From Chamaecyparis obtusa (Eukaryota; Streptophyta; Pinopsida; Cupressales; Cupressaceae): a DNA stretch of 64,000 bases. The DNA is taken from contig BSBK01006430.1 in the NCBI GenBank assembly GCA_027943335.1, forward strand, positions 250,501-314,500, in the 5' to 3' direction. The position numbers were made by a program, and so were the translations under genes. Shown one piece after another: positions 23,668 through 36,900 of this stretch; position 1 is the first letter of the stretch; every line of letters begins with the position of its first letter. Below the pieces are notes generated by a model that was not told the DNA's origin, ran no database searches, and saw only the letters and a list, made by a program, of their open reading frames with translations.

Positions 23668-25576
23668 GATTACACTAATATAGTACCAAAAAAAAATACC
23701 TCCCCTTATATGAAAGGAGTATGAAATTATTCTATAAAATAAAATAAATTCCCTTAATGCAACTTAATTAAAAAGAATAGATAAAGTTTTATATTAAAGT
23801 TAATTTGAAAAGCTCAATGAACATGAAAATTTAATTTAGGAATTAAAATTCAGAAAAAAAAAATTTTAAAAAATTAAATTAAATTAAAACTATATTAAGT
23901 TTATTTAGAACTTTCACTGATATACTTCAAAAGTCGAAACACCAAATGCTATATTGACTTCTTAAACATTTAGAACTAAAGAATTTAATGAAGCCTAGAG
24001 TGATAAGAACTAGAACTTCAACCCAAACAAAACAACATTGAAATATCTAGAACAATACATTAAAGTGATTCCAATATTCCAATTATATCAATAAATGTGC
24101 AATTAAAGTTAAATAAAAAAATAGTGCCGAAAATTGAATATTCCAAGCAAAGAACAAAGCTCGGTAAGAGACAGCTAATAAAAACTTAAACTGTGACAAA
24201 GGAAAAGAAACTTAAACTAGATTTGAGAAGAAATCAAATAAACAAGGGAAATTTATGGTTCGAATCATAATGCAAGGAAAGAAAGCATCGAGATCAAATG
24301 AGCTCACAAACTAGCATGCAACAAAAACATGCAATCGAAAAAAATGGAGAAAATAAGCAAAGCAAACACGGAAATAATAGATTAGATAAAATCTAAAAAA
24401 ATTGAATTAACACCAGTCACATACTCCCTTCAGAAGTGAACCAAACCCTTTACACAAAATCAAATGTAGCACTGGCGATGAAGCAATACGAGAATAGGTA
24501 GGAAGGGAAGCCGCAAGGTGATGAGCATGCTTTTGCAAGCGAATCCTTTGCTGTCGGGGCAGCCAAGCAGGATAGAAACCCTCGTGGAGAAATGTTCCAG
24601 GATGCTTGAATAGGCTCTCTCGATGATGATGGGTAGGTGATTAAATCAAGGTGATGATAGGTAGGTGCCATAAAATAGCAAGGGAATGGGAAAAGAAAAC
24701 GACAAGGGCAGAGCTGGAATGAAACAAATCCAAAATAAGCTAAGGACACATGAAGATGATAATGTGAGTCAGCTCCTTAGAAATTGCTAAGAATAAGAGA
24801 CTTGGTGATAAAGAAAGATTGAGGCATTGATTACCCTCATAGATTTGGCTAGAGACCTATACCGACCCTTTTGTTGATGACTCAGTCATGCACGACATTC
24901 ACACCTAGGAGGGGAGAACTGATGAGATGAAGCGATCAGTTCCAAGCAAGGTAATGATAGCAGGGAAAGGTAACGACTGCAAGGAATGATATTTGGTGTC
25001 TGCCACTATGTACTTAAAAGATTATGTCCATAGATCCTTCTAACACCACAGAGATGCTAATAAAATATGGGGCCAAGAACTAGTCGCCAATATATAAAAG
25101 GAACATTAATATATATCTGAGAACATAATCCATAGCCACGTTAATGAATATATAATCTAAGAACAATACCAATATTAAACAAGAAGTTGCATTAACCAAG
25201 AACCATAAGACATCAAAAAAATAGTACAAGCTGCAAATTAAATCTGATCTGTAAATTAAATTTGATCTAAAAAATTGATCTTAAATCTGATCTTGCAACC
25301 AATATCAAATCTAATCTTGCCCTCCACATTTCTTCATTAAAAGAGACTAATCAAACACAACAAAAAGAGCACAAACAAGCCTAAGAAAGGAGCAGAGGGT
25401 TGATAGAAGTGATTGAGAAAAAAAACTAAGATGAGATACCAAGCAAACAAAGATAACAAAAAAACCTAGTGGGATTCAATGGAGAGAAATTGCAAGAATA
25501 CTGAAACAAAGACAGCTGCAACTAAAAAGAACAACAAGAATAAAAAAGAAAATTGGAAATGGCTCTGTAGAGAAGG
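23668..25576 (-). other. Leader of element E, inner part
   Basis: AT-rich, non-coding, between the primer site and the gag-like ATG. Small open stretches such as 24450-24749 show no recognisable domain. The last five bases, GAAGG (25572-25576), are the target duplication of element F. Confidence 0.6.
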
Positions 25577-28500
25577 TGTTAGCACTTGTAAAATTTTTTA
25601 TGGCTCTAGCCCTTTTTCCCCTAGTCTTTGTAGTTATTTTTAGGTTCCTAGCAAAAACCCTTGGTTCAAAAATTCAAAAACTAGCCATTGGCGTAAAACC
25701 CTTTGTTTTTACCCTGGCCTTGTTATAATTTCAAGTTAACTTTTTGGGCTAGTTAAAACCTTTTATCTGCATGTGATTTTTAAATGGGTTCACTTTATGT
25801 CATGTGGTTAGGTTCTTCATGTGTTGGTGGGGTCCCCTTTATTTTTCCTAAGCACCCGTGTTTTAATTTTTCCCAAGCCCTATAGTTCCCTGCCAAAATG
25901 TTTTCCCTAAGTCATGCTTTAATAATTTCCTATGTTTCGGCAGCCTTTATTTTCCCTGGGGCCAGCTCTGACACCATCTCCATCTAACAGTGGGCGTATC
26001 TTCTCAAATGATGTGTCAGATGCATAAGATCTTGAGATGGTTGTCCATTCTTTGTATGATGTAGCCTTTCTTTTTGAGCGGGTCCACTTGCCAAGTGTGC
26101 AGACTTGGTAGTCTCTCATTGGTCCACCTATTATGATTCATAATGTTGTCAATGGGACTGGTCTTCTTGGCATTCATGCAGATTCAAGTTCATTTTAATC
26201 TTGTGGATGTCATTATACCATTGATATAATGTCCTCAATTTTTAATGCAGCAGTATAGCGACAGCTGTTGATTCTCTTTAAGATGGCAGGTGGGTCCGTT
26301 GACACGTATGCATAGTTGGTAGCTTTTGGTTGGTCCATGTAGTAACATGTTGGCATGCTGTTACTGGGACCTAGTTTTTAGATGTGTCAGTGGGACCTGA
26401 TCCTGTCAGAGAATCGACGAATGGTGTATGATCTCATCGAGTGTGTCAGAGGCTTAAGATCTTCAGACGACCGTTGATTTTTCCTGGTGCGGGCCCATTA
26501 GATTTCTCTATCTTTTTAGTGAATTCTGATAAATGTTTGCTTGGTTCACTGATTCGCATGATGATTTGGTGGAGGCTCTTAAGATTTAGCAATTTGGCAT
26601 ATAGTGTCCATGGAATCACTAACTTTTCTAGCGGTGCCCTCAAAATTCTCGTGAATGGGTGAGGATCCCTTTGGTCACATGTTTTCCAAATAGAAATAAG
26701 GGTAAAGGTTTTCTAGGAAGTGGGACCGTCTGGTGATTCATTGCTGAGGTGTCAATTTTTGACTGGCTGAGCTTTATGGTGATAGGAATCTATTAGTGGG
26801 ACCTGCAGAGAAGGATTTTTTATCAACGATTGGTGCATGATCTTAAGGAATATTCCTACCCTATTAGATCATGCACCATCCATTGATCTTGCATCTTACT
26901 TGGATGTGTCATTGGGTCTTGTGTCAATGGTGACTAAGTGGAAATAGAAAATGATATAATGACATAAGGCAATTTGCAGGTGGGCCTAGGTGGGGTTGAT
27001 GGCTCTTGGCAGTTCTAACAAAGTGGTTAGCAGTCGAAAAATTTCCAAGGCTTCATTCATTCACATCAAATAGCAGTAGTTTTCTAAGTGTTTTAGTAGT
27101 TTAGTGAACAAGCGTTCGTGGAATCGCTAAACTTTATAGTGGATAGATAAAGTGTTTTGCGAACTGGCAGTAACCTTTTGTCGCTAGTTCACTAAATGTG
27201 GGACCGATGTTAATATTTTCTTTGGGTTGCCAAGTCACGGAGTTAAGTGATAGGTTAATTTTTCTCTTCATGAATTGGAAATGCATTATCGCATGGTCAC
27301 TAGAGGGTAAACCCAGGGTGGCAATTGAGTTAAAGACTTAAAGGCCCATGAAATAAAGAGATCTGACGGTTGCGACTTAAAGTTGATCTGATTTTAAATG
27401 TTGACCACTGATTTGCTGTTAAAGCCATAAAATGACCGTTGAAGTTCAAATTTGAATTTGCAGAGGGTTTCAAGCAATAGAAGGTACCAAAATTTAGGGT
27501 TTTAATGGCTGATTTCGATTGATTTGGTGGCGTTGGTTGTTACAGACTGGTCTGAGGGTCCTTGTGGTAGGTGGCATGATGTTTTTGTACCAGGAGAAGT
27601 ATGGTTTTGTGCTCAAGATTTGTTTGCAAGTGGCTGATTTGACTGGTTTTCATGGCAATTCCTTGTTGTTTTGTATTGTCCTTACAGATTTTGATCCTTG
27701 CAAATCTATCTGAGATTCATTTTCTCTGAGTTGCTTTTGTTTCTTCCCCTACAATAAATTTTGATGTAGTTTTTGGTTGGTTGAGTTGTTGAAACCCTAA
27801 CCCTACTCACTCGAAGCTTGATGCATCCTTTTTGAGTATTCCAAGGTGACTAGGGGTATAAGAAGAAAGATGTTTTATTTTGAAAGGGTTCTGATCTTGA
27901 TTAGTTCCATGGAGTTGTAGCAGGTGGTATCTTATTGTATTAGATTGAATAGAATTTCCTTGCAGTCTTTTGCAGGTTATTGAAGTGGTTTTCTCTCTTC
28001 TCTACTTTGAACATGTGCATGATTCATTATACTTAATACAATTATTTCAAGCTTTCAAGTCTCTCCTTGGTGTCAATCTTGTGAATTCTAGATTTTTTGA
28101 TCTATTGCATAGGGTTACCTTTGTATATGTTCTAGTCTTCAGTTCTTGATCTAGGATCTAGGGAAATAGATTTTGGATAGGACATAGATTCACTTTGATT
28201 TGTCTACAAAATGATATTATAAGTAGTAAATGGGCTGAAATACTTGTTTTTATGGCTATGAGTCTTTGACAATAGTTGGTTCATGTCTCAATGTCTGAAT
28301 TTGAGATTTTCCCAATGGATAATGGCACTAATCAGAGATTAGTATATTCAGTCGAGTTCAATGCTAGATTGTTCCTTGCTTACTTCTTTCCATCTCTAGA
28401 TATCAACACTTTTCAAGTTTTAATTATATTTGGTTGATAGTAGTAATACCCTATAGTAATGGAGAGTTAATGAATGTGAGGTTAGCATTTAGCACTCTCT

Positions 28501-28734
28501 TACTATTCAATCTATTGTTTTGACCTAGTCTTTGGTGTGTGAAGTATAGTTTTCACTGGGTTAGGTGCACCCACCTTGGTTTTGCAGAGCTAGAAGTGAA
28601 GAGGGCAGTCTTGTCCCTATAGTTGGTCTAGTTACCCTAAGATCCATATACATTTTGAAACTAACCAGTCCTAAAATCAACTTGAGGGTATATTGGTAGC
28701 CTAAGAGCATAAGCATCCATTTTGAACACTAACA
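25577..28734 (+). repeat. 5' LTR of element F
   Basis: 3,158 bp from TGTTAGCACTTG to GAACACTAACA. No coding capacity seen. It aligns along its length with 33922-37076. Confidence 0.92.
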
Positions 28735-28737
28735 AGA

Positions 28738-28755
28738 TGGCGACTCCACTTGGGA
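28738..28755 (+). other. Primer binding site of element F
   Basis: TGGCGACTCCACTTGGGA, 3 bp after the LTR, resembles the TGGCGACTCCGCTGGGGA-type site of Tat/Ogre elements, usually attributed to an Arg tRNA (from memory). A second, diverged copy lies at 28866-28883. Confidence 0.7.
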
Positions 28756-29059
28756 GAACAATGGTGAAGAATAATATCTTTTAGGATCTCTGGTTGGGAC
28801 TATATTGTTAAAATCAAAATCTTTTGTTGACCAAATTGATTTACCCATCTGAGTCACCAACAAGATGGTGACTATGCTGGGGAAGTGTTACACAAGTCTA
28901 TAGTAACTAGTAGGTCATCATTGAAAAACAACATTATTCTTGTCCCTTGGCTTGTAGTCTCATTTGGATATTTGTTAAGTGGTATTGTGGGATTCCCAAT
29001 ATACTTGGGTGGGGACTCAAACATCTCTACAGTAGTGCTAGTCATTAGATTTTAATCAA

Positions 29060-31257
29060 ATGAGTTATAGGGGTACTAGGTCTCAGAGAAAGGAGCATCC
29101 TAAAAGCTTAATGGAAGAAGGTATTCCAAGCACTTCCAGGCCTAGTCAGACAAGGGGAGGAAAGAAGAAAGGAAATCTTTCTCATACTTGGAGAAATAAA
29201 AAGGATACAAGACAAGAAACTCAAACCAAGCCTAGTCAGGAAGAAAATATTTCAAAATATGAAGAGGCTATTGATTTGGGATTGAACTAGTATGAGGATG
29301 AATTTCAAGTGGGAGATGATGAGTCTGAGACTACTCTCCCTGAATCAGAAGAGATCTTTGAGGAGATCTATGAATTGGAAAGAAGAGTCCAAGAACAAGT
29401 TGCTATCAGGAAACAAAGAGAAAATGACAAAGAGGATAGAGTAAGACAAGCAATGATAAGGGATGATCAGCTAAAGAGGTAGTTGTTAGATTTGGAGGCA
29501 ATTAATTTTGTCCCAAAGCCTAAAAGAGTAGAGGAACAGCCTATTGTGTATAAAACACATGACATAACTAGGCCTAGAGATAAGGGAAAATAAAAAACTA
29601 TTGGAGTGCAGATTAGTGAACAAATGCATGTGGAACACCGATTAGATCAAGGGTTGAGATTAGATGTAGACCTTGAGAGGGCTAGAAAAGAGAAAGAAAT
29701 GTGGGCTAAAGAACTAGAGAAGGTAGAGTTGGAGGCTACTGCTGTAGAAATGAGGAAGAAGATTGATTTTCTCAAGCATACCTCAGGACCTTCAAATGTT
29801 GTTGCTTCTTTCTTAGGTCAAGGTGGAAATCATGGTAACCATGTAGCTCAAACAAATGGCATTCTGGGTGCTACTAAAATTCATGATGGTTCAAACACAA
29901 GGACATCTACATCTCAAGGAATGGATCCACCACATGGAGTTCCTGTTCATGAAAGGTACAAACAACTTTTTTTTTTGGTATTCCTAGTTATCCTAATGTT
30001 ATTCTTGATGAAATTAGCAAGAAACTCCCTAAGTTTACTGGAAACAATGTCACTACATGTGAAGAACATCTAAAAAATTTTATGGATGTAATAGATGATT
30101 ATAATGTTGGGCCTGATGATGTTGTAATGAATTTATTTGTACAATCTCTGACTGAGGATGCTAGGGATTGGTTTAGAGGATTGCCCCATGCTAGTATAGG
30201 ATCTTGGAATGAATTTAAGAATTGTTTCAAAGAGCATTATGGAGATAAAACAAATGAGGGTTCTATTTTGAATGAATTCAATAACATAAAAAAAATAAAA
30301 AATGAAGAGGTCCTTTAATTTAATATAAGATTCCAAAAGGCTATGCATAGGCTACTGCAAGTTATCAAATTACATGATAGGGTGTGTCTTGTGACATACT
30401 TAAATGCTTTTGATGCAAAGATGGGTTACCTCTTAAGGGATAAGAACCCTAGAAATCTTGGGGAGGCTTAAAAGTTGGCTATCAACATAGAAAGTAATAG
30501 AAGAATATCAGGAAAATTAGGGAGAAGAGATGATTATAGGCCTCAAGTGCAAAACAAGAAAAAAATGGGAAGGTCTGCTAATATTGAGCCTAAGGAGGAG
30601 GACAATATAAAGTAGATTCTAAGTGCTTTAGAGAGTCTAAAGCCTAATGAAAAAAGAAACAATAAGGTTGCAACAAATGACAGACAAGCTTCAAGTAATT
30701 TTAGCAGGCAACCAAGAATGCAGAATTACCCATACAATACTCAATGGAAGGATGGCAAGACCATTTTTCCAGTTAAAAGGGATAGGCCTAATGATAGGAT
30801 TCTTGACCCTTTGCAAAGAAATTTAGTTAACATGAATGATGATATCCCATGGTGTATTGTTTCTCAATCTCCTCATAGTCCAGAGCATTGTGTTATTGCT
30901 TTGAATCTACCTGATAACCAAGAAAAAGATGAGCAGTATGATAAGAGTGGTTGTGGAATGACTTCTTCACATGCATGCGATGAGGTTGACTCTATTGATG
31001 GTGAGGAGGAAGAATTTGATGATGTTGGATGTGGTGCAGTGAAGTGTGAGGAACATGTTTCCTTAAGGAGACCCTCTAATGAGGAAATTGCACAAATCAC
31101 TGTAGACATGGTCACTCAAGCTAGGAGTAATTACAATTTGAGAAGCAGGACAGTTGGAGGCACAAGTGGTAAACTAGGTAGCATGTTTATTAAGAATTCT
31201 GAAAGGAACACACAACAACATGAGGAAAAGGAAAAGGGTGTTGGTGTTGTCAGTTAG
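29060..31257 (+). pseudogene. gag: Element F gag remnant
   Basis: ATG 29060 gives a basic N-terminus (MSYRGTRSQRKEH), then a long charged helical region (29330-29800) likely to coil. After a frameshift near 29970, in a T-run, comes the capsid (30000-30480): FTGNNVTTCEEHLKNFMDV, DDVVMNLFVQSLTEDARDWF and WNEFKNCFKEHYGDK, typical of the Retrotrans_gag family. A Lys-rich tail and an acidic linker with DEVDSIDGEEEEF follow. No zinc knuckle is found, which is usual for Tat elements. Stops at 29288, 29480, 29591, 30316, 30469 and 30613 destroy it. Confidence 0.82.
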
Positions 31258-31377
31258 GTTAAAATAAGAAAGAAGAGTGGGCCTACTGCAATACCTAAGG
31301 GTAAAGTAAAGGCATCAGAAGTAGTTGTCCCCATACATCAAAAGGAAGATGGGTCTGTACAAAAGAGTAGCTCTAAC

Positions 31378-32010
31378 TTGATTGTCCTAAAAGAGGATAA
31401 AGGTATCTCTAAGATTAAGGAAGATAAGGGAAACCATTCTTATGTTCTCATTGATATGACTAAATTGCTTTCACAAATAATTGTCAAGGTTCCATTGTTA
31501 GAAATGATGAGAATAGAAGAGCACAAGGTCAAGGCCTTGGATTGGGTAAATGGTGCCTCTTCTATAAAGGTCCAAGAAATGAACAAAGGTGACAAGCATG
31601 TGGCTACTTTAGATGACACACCTGATAGTAAAAATGAAGAAATTGTCTCTGAGATTCCTCAGAGGTATTTGGATGCAAACATTGTAAATACTGCATCAAG
31701 GATAGTTGATCCTTTTTTCTTGTCCCTTATGATAAATGGAAAATTATTGAAGAATTGCATGATTGATTCAGGAGCATCAAACACTATCATTCCTATAGAG
31801 ATCATGAGGTTATTAGGACTAAAGGTTGATACACCTCATGGGAGATGCCAAGCTATGGACTCAAGAGAAGTGCTAGTTATTGGTATCACTAAGGCTTTGC
31901 CTTATAAATTAGCATAATTTCCTAACAAATAATTAACTATGAGTGTTCTTGTAGTCAACATTCCCCCTCAATATGGAATGTTGTTATCTAGAAATTGGAG
32001 TGCCTCCATG
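31378..32010 (+). pseudogene. Element F protease remnant
   Basis: Aspartic protease with the active-site motif MIDSGASNTIIP (DSG at 31765-31773), preceded by FFLSLMINGKLLKNC and followed by LLGLKVDTPHGRC. After a frame break near 31915 the segment YGMLLSRNW follows, which in Tat elements closes the protease and leads to RT. It would have cleaved the polyprotein. The catalytic residues look intact here. Confidence 0.82.
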
Positions 32011-32226
32011 GGAGGAAATTCAATGTGACTTGTCCTTTGCCACTTTTAGCATTAAAGGTGAAAGTGTGAAAGTTTCAAGGGAAGCTAGAACTCCACACAT
32101 GATTGAGGAGGATGAAGAGGACAATATGAATTGTTTTGTGGACACTGACATTGGTTCTTTCCAAGTTCAGGAGAGAGAGATGCAAGAAAAGGTCAAGCCT
32201 ATCTTTTTGGTTGATGATAAAAGTAA
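32011..32226 (+). other. Scar of the missing reverse transcriptase
   Basis: Only the pre-RT linker remains (TPHMIEEDEEDNMNCF, TDIGSFQV). About 1.5-2 kb of RT and first RNase H expected in Tat elements is absent before the second RNase H. No RT motif is seen on either strand. Confidence 0.7.
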
Positions 32227-32784
32227 CATGACAGAAGGTAATGTATTATGGACCCTATATTTTGATGGAGCAAGTGCAAAGGAAGGTGCTAGAGTAAGAG
32301 TGCTATTGATATCCCCAAGTGGTAAGACTTTTAAGTTTTCTTTCACTCTTTTGTTCCCTTGCACAAATAATGTTTCTGAATATGAGGCCCTACTGATTGG
32401 TTTGAGACAAGCATCAAAACATGGGATCAAACATCTTAGGGTGATTGGTGACTCTGAGTTAATAGTTTCTTAGATTAGATCAAAGTATGCATCAAAGAAT
32501 CAAAGGATGAAACAATATAGAAATGTTGTTTGGGATGAAATTGAAGGTTTTTGTGCCTTTGGTATTGATTGGGTGGATAGAAGCCAAAACAGGATGGCTG
32601 ACTTACTAGAAAACATAGCATTAAGGCCAGAGGATATTACCTTTGCAGGAATATCCAGGATTGAGTGCAAGTTTCAGCCTTCTATCCCAGACAATGTTGA
32701 GAATTGGCAGGTATTTTCTGATGATCAAGATATACTAAGACCACAGCCCACAAGATCCTTAGGTCTAGATTTTGGTGGCCTATA
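32227..32784 (+). pseudogene. Element F second RNase H (aRNH)
   Basis: LYFDGASAKEGA supplies the first catalytic Asp, NNVSEYEALLIGL the Glu and VIGDSELIVS the second Asp; RMADLLENIAL near 32600 supplies the last. This set and its place before integrase identify the additional, archaeal-like RNase H of Tat elements, which removes RNA from hybrids. One in-frame stop (32471-32473) splits it. The tail RPQPTRSLGLDF leads to the integrase frame with a frameshift at about 32785. Confidence 0.85.
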
Positions 32785-33755
32785 ATTTTTAAGGATACCC
32801 ATCAGTTTGTAAGAAAGTGTGATGCATGTCAGAGATTCACTGGAAAGTTAAAGTTTAATGGGAATTTACCACTCAGACCTGTTGTAGTTCAGGCTCCATT
32901 CCAGAAGTGGGGTATTGACTTCATTGGGGAAATTCCAAATAAATCTACTGGTGGACATTCTTACATACTAGTGGCAATAGACTACTTTACTAAGTGGGTT
33001 GATGCTATCCCCACTAGAAAGGCTACTAGCAGAGTGGTGATAGATTTTATGATGCAAAACATCCTTACCAGGTTTGGTTGCCCAGAGGTAATTGTGGTTG
33101 ATAATGCAATGTGTTTTAGATCACAAGAATTTAGTGATTTTTGTTAGTAGTATGGGATACACATTTCATTTTCTTCTCCATATCATCCACAAGGAAATGG
33201 CCAAGCTAAGTCCAGTAATAAAAGTCTGATTAAGATTCTCAAGAGAGTGTTGGACTAGAATAAGAAAGCCTGGGACTCAAAGTTATGGTGGGCACTATGG
33301 GCTGACAGGGTAACTGTAAAGAAGTCCATAGGTTGTGCTCCATTTGATTTGGTATATGGAATAGGTGCTAGATTGCCTCAAAAAAATATATTGTAGATGT
33401 ACAAGTTTATCCAAGCATATGATGAGGACTTGAATGATGAAATGAGAGTAAGAATGGATGAAATGATCCAATTGGAAGAGGTAAGGAGGGATGCACATGA
33501 AAGAAATGAGGCATTGCAGAGACAGTGTAAGAATTTGTTTGACAGGAGGGCCACCCAAAAAAGTTTTGAAATTGATGACCTCGTCTTAATGTGGAATGCA
33601 AGGTTGGAAGATAAGGGGAAGCATGGAAATTTTGATCCAATTTGGTTGGACCCTTATCTTATTAAAAGCAAATGGGGGATAGATTCTTATGTTCTAAAGC
33701 ATTTAACTAGTGGTACTTTGGAATTGCCTATTCATGGACAATTCCTAAAGTTTTA
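32785..33755 (+). pseudogene. Element F integrase remnant
   Basis: The zinc half-site CDACQRF is visible near 32820. Core motifs are WGIDFIGEIP (Asp at 32917-32919), VVDNAMCF (Asp at 33100-33102) and PQGNGQAKSSNKSLI, in which the position of the catalytic Glu is Lys (33208-33210). Spacing is 60 and 35 residues between ligands, exactly that of DD35E. The C-terminal part includes FDRRATQKSFEIDDLVLMW and ends at 33755. Two adjacent TAG codons (33146-33151) and further stops (33256, 33394) interrupt it. No chromodomain is present. Confidence 0.87.
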
Positions 33756-33921
33756 ATTCTCCTGAAGTATCTTTTCCATGAGAAATAGTTTAGGTTTTCC
33801 CTTGTATAGTCATTTGTTTTTTCTTTTTGTGTGTTGAAGTTTTGAGTTGGTTTTCTCTTCCAGGAAATTCTAGCTTGCTCATTGTATCTACAGGAGATAC
33901 ACATCCCTGAGTATGAGCCAC

Positions 33922-36900
33922 TATTAGCACTTGTAAAAAATTTCATGGTTCTAGCCCATTTTCCCCTGGTCTTTGTAGTTATTTTTAGGTCCCTGGCACA
34001 AACCCTTGGTTCAAAAATTCAAAAACTAGCCTTTGGCGTAAAACCCTTTGCTTTTACCCTGGCCTTGTTATAATTTCAAGTTAACTTTTCAGGCCACTCA
34101 AAACCTTTTATCTGCATGTCCTTTTTAAATGGGTTCACTTTATGTCATGTGGTTAGGTTCTTCATGTGTTGGTGGGGTTCCCTTTATTTTTCCTAAGTGC
34201 CCATGTTTTAATTTTTCTTGAGCCCTATAGTTCCCTGCGGAAATGTTTTCCCTAAGTCATGCTTTAATATTTTCCTATGTTTCGGTAGCCTTTATTTTCC
34301 CTGGGCCCGGCTCTGACACCATCTCCATCTAATGGTGGGCGTATCTTCTCAAATGATGTGTCAGATGCATAAGATCTTGAGATGACTGTCCATTCTTTGT
34401 ATGACGTAGTCTTTCTTTTCGAGCGTGTCCACTTGCCAGGTGTGTAGACTTGGCAGTCTCTCATTGGTCCACCTATTATGATTTAGAATGTTGTCAGTGG
34501 GACTAGTCTTCTTGGTATTTAGGCAAATTAAAGTTTGTTTTAATCTTGTGGCTATCATTATACCATTGATATAACATGCTCAATTTTTAATGCAGCCGTA
34601 TAGCGACAGTCATTGATTCTCTTTAAGATGGCAAGTGGGTCCATTGACACATATGCATAGTTGGTGGCTTCTGGTTGGTCCATGTAGTAACATGTTAGCA
34701 TGCTATCAATGGGACCTACTTTTTGGATGTGTCAGTGGGTCCTGATCTTGTTAGAGAATTGAAGAACGGTGTATGGTCTCATCGAGTGTGTCAGAGGCTT
34801 AAGATCTTTAGATGGCCATTGCTTTTTCCTAGTGTAGACCCATTATATTTCTCTATCTTTTTAGCAGATTCTGATAAATGTTTTCTTGGTTCGTGATTCA
34901 CGTGATGATTTGGTGGAGGCTCTTAAGATTTAGTGATTTGGCATATAGTTTTCATGGAATCACTAACTTTTCTAGCGATGCCCTCAAAATTCTTGTGAAT
35001 GGGTGAGGATCCCTTTGGTCGCGTGTTTGCCAAATAGAAATAAGGGTAAAGGTTTGCTAGGAAGTGGGACCATCTAGTGATTCATTGTTGAGGTGTCAAT
35101 TTTTGACTGGCTGAGCTTTATGGTGATAGGAATCTATCAGTGGGACCTGTAGAGAGGGATTTTTGGTCACTGATCGGTGCATGATCTTAAGGAATATTCC
35201 TACCATATGAGATCATGTGCCATCCATTGATCTCGCATCTTACTTGGATGTGTCATTGGGTCCTGTGTTAATGGTGACTGAGCAGAAATAGAAAATGATA
35301 TAATGACATGTGGCAGTTTACAAGGGGGCCCAGGTGGGGTTGATGGCTCTTGGCGGTTCTGACAAAGTGGTTAGCAGCCAACAAATTTCCAAGGCTTCAT
35401 TCATTCACATGAAATAGCGGTGGTTCTCTAAGTGTTTTAGCGGTTCAATGAACAAGCGTTCATGGAATCGCTAAACTTTTTGGTGGATAGATAAAGTGTT
35501 TCACGAACTAGTAGTAACCTTTTGTCACTAGTTCACTAAATGTGGGACCGAGGTTAATAATTTCTTTGGGTTGCCAAGTTGCAGAGTTAAGTGATGGGTT
35601 AAGTTTTCTCTTTGCGAATTGGAAATGCATTGTTGCATGGTCGCTAGAGGGTAAACCCAGGGTGGCAATTGAGTTAAAGACTTAAAGGCCCATGAAATAA
35701 AGAGATCTAACAGTTGCAACTTAAAGTTGATCTAATTTTAAATGTTGACCACTGATTTGTTGTTAAAGCCATAAAATGACCATTGAAGTTCAAATTTGAA
35801 TTTGCACAGGGTTTCAAGCGATAGAAGGTACCAAAATTTAAAGTTTTAATGGCCGGTTTTGATTGATTTGGTGGTACTAGTTGTTGCAGACTAGTTTGAG
35901 AGTCCCTGTGGTAGGTGGCATGATGTTTTTGTACCAGGAGAAGTATGGTTTAGTGCTCAAGATTTGTTTGCAGGTGGCCAATTTGACTAGTTTTCATGGC
36001 AATTCCTTATTGTTTTGTACTGTCCTCATAGATTTTGATGATTGGAGATTCATCTGAGATTCATTTTCTCTAGGTTGCTTTTGTTTCTTCCCCTGTAATA
36101 AATTCTAATGTATTTTTTGGCTAGTTGAGTTGTTGAAATCCTAACCCTAGTCACCGAAAGCTTGATGCATCCTTTTTGAGGATTCCAAGGTGACTAGGGG
36201 TATAAGAAGAAAGATGTTTTATTTTGAAAGGGTTCTGATCTTGATTAGTTCCAGGGATTTGTAGTAGGCATTATCTTATTGTATTAGATTGAATAGAATT
36301 TCCTTGCAGTCTTTTGCAAGTTATTGAAGTGGTTTTCTCTCTTCTCTACTTTGAACATGTGCATGATTCATTATACTTAATTTAATTATTTCAAGCTTTC
36401 AAGTCTCCTTGGTGTCAATCTTGTGAATTCTAGATTTTTTGATCTATTGCATAGGGTTACCTTTGTATATGTTCTAGTCTTCAGTTCTTGATCTAGGATC
36501 AAGTGAAATGTACTTTGGATAGGACATAGATTCACTTTGATTTGTCTACAAAAGGATATTATAAGTAGTAAATGGGCTGAAATACTTATGTTTATGGCTA
36601 TGAGTCTTTGACAATGGTTGGTTCATGTTTCAATGTCTGTATTTGAGATTTGCCCAATGGATAATGGCACTGATCAGAGATTAGTATATTCAGTTGATTT
36701 CAATGCTGGATTGGTCCTTGCTTACTTCTTTCCATCTCTAGATATCAACACTTTTCAATTTTTAATTATATTTGGTTGATAGTAGTAATACCCTATAGTA
36801 ATGGAGAGTCAATGAATGTGAGGTTAGCATTTAGCACTTTCTTACTATTCAATTTGTTGTTTTGACCCAGTCTTTGGTGTGTGAACTATAGTTTTCACTA

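Noticed and set aside
24450..24749. 99-residue minus-strand open frame in the E leader as a gene
   Set aside because: No domain, no upstream or downstream coding context; composition looks like translated non-coding DNA.
25919..26119. 66-residue frame repeated in both F LTRs (also 34264-34464) as a conserved gene
   Set aside because: It is present twice only because LTRs are copies; no known domain and no sign of codon-level constraint by eye.
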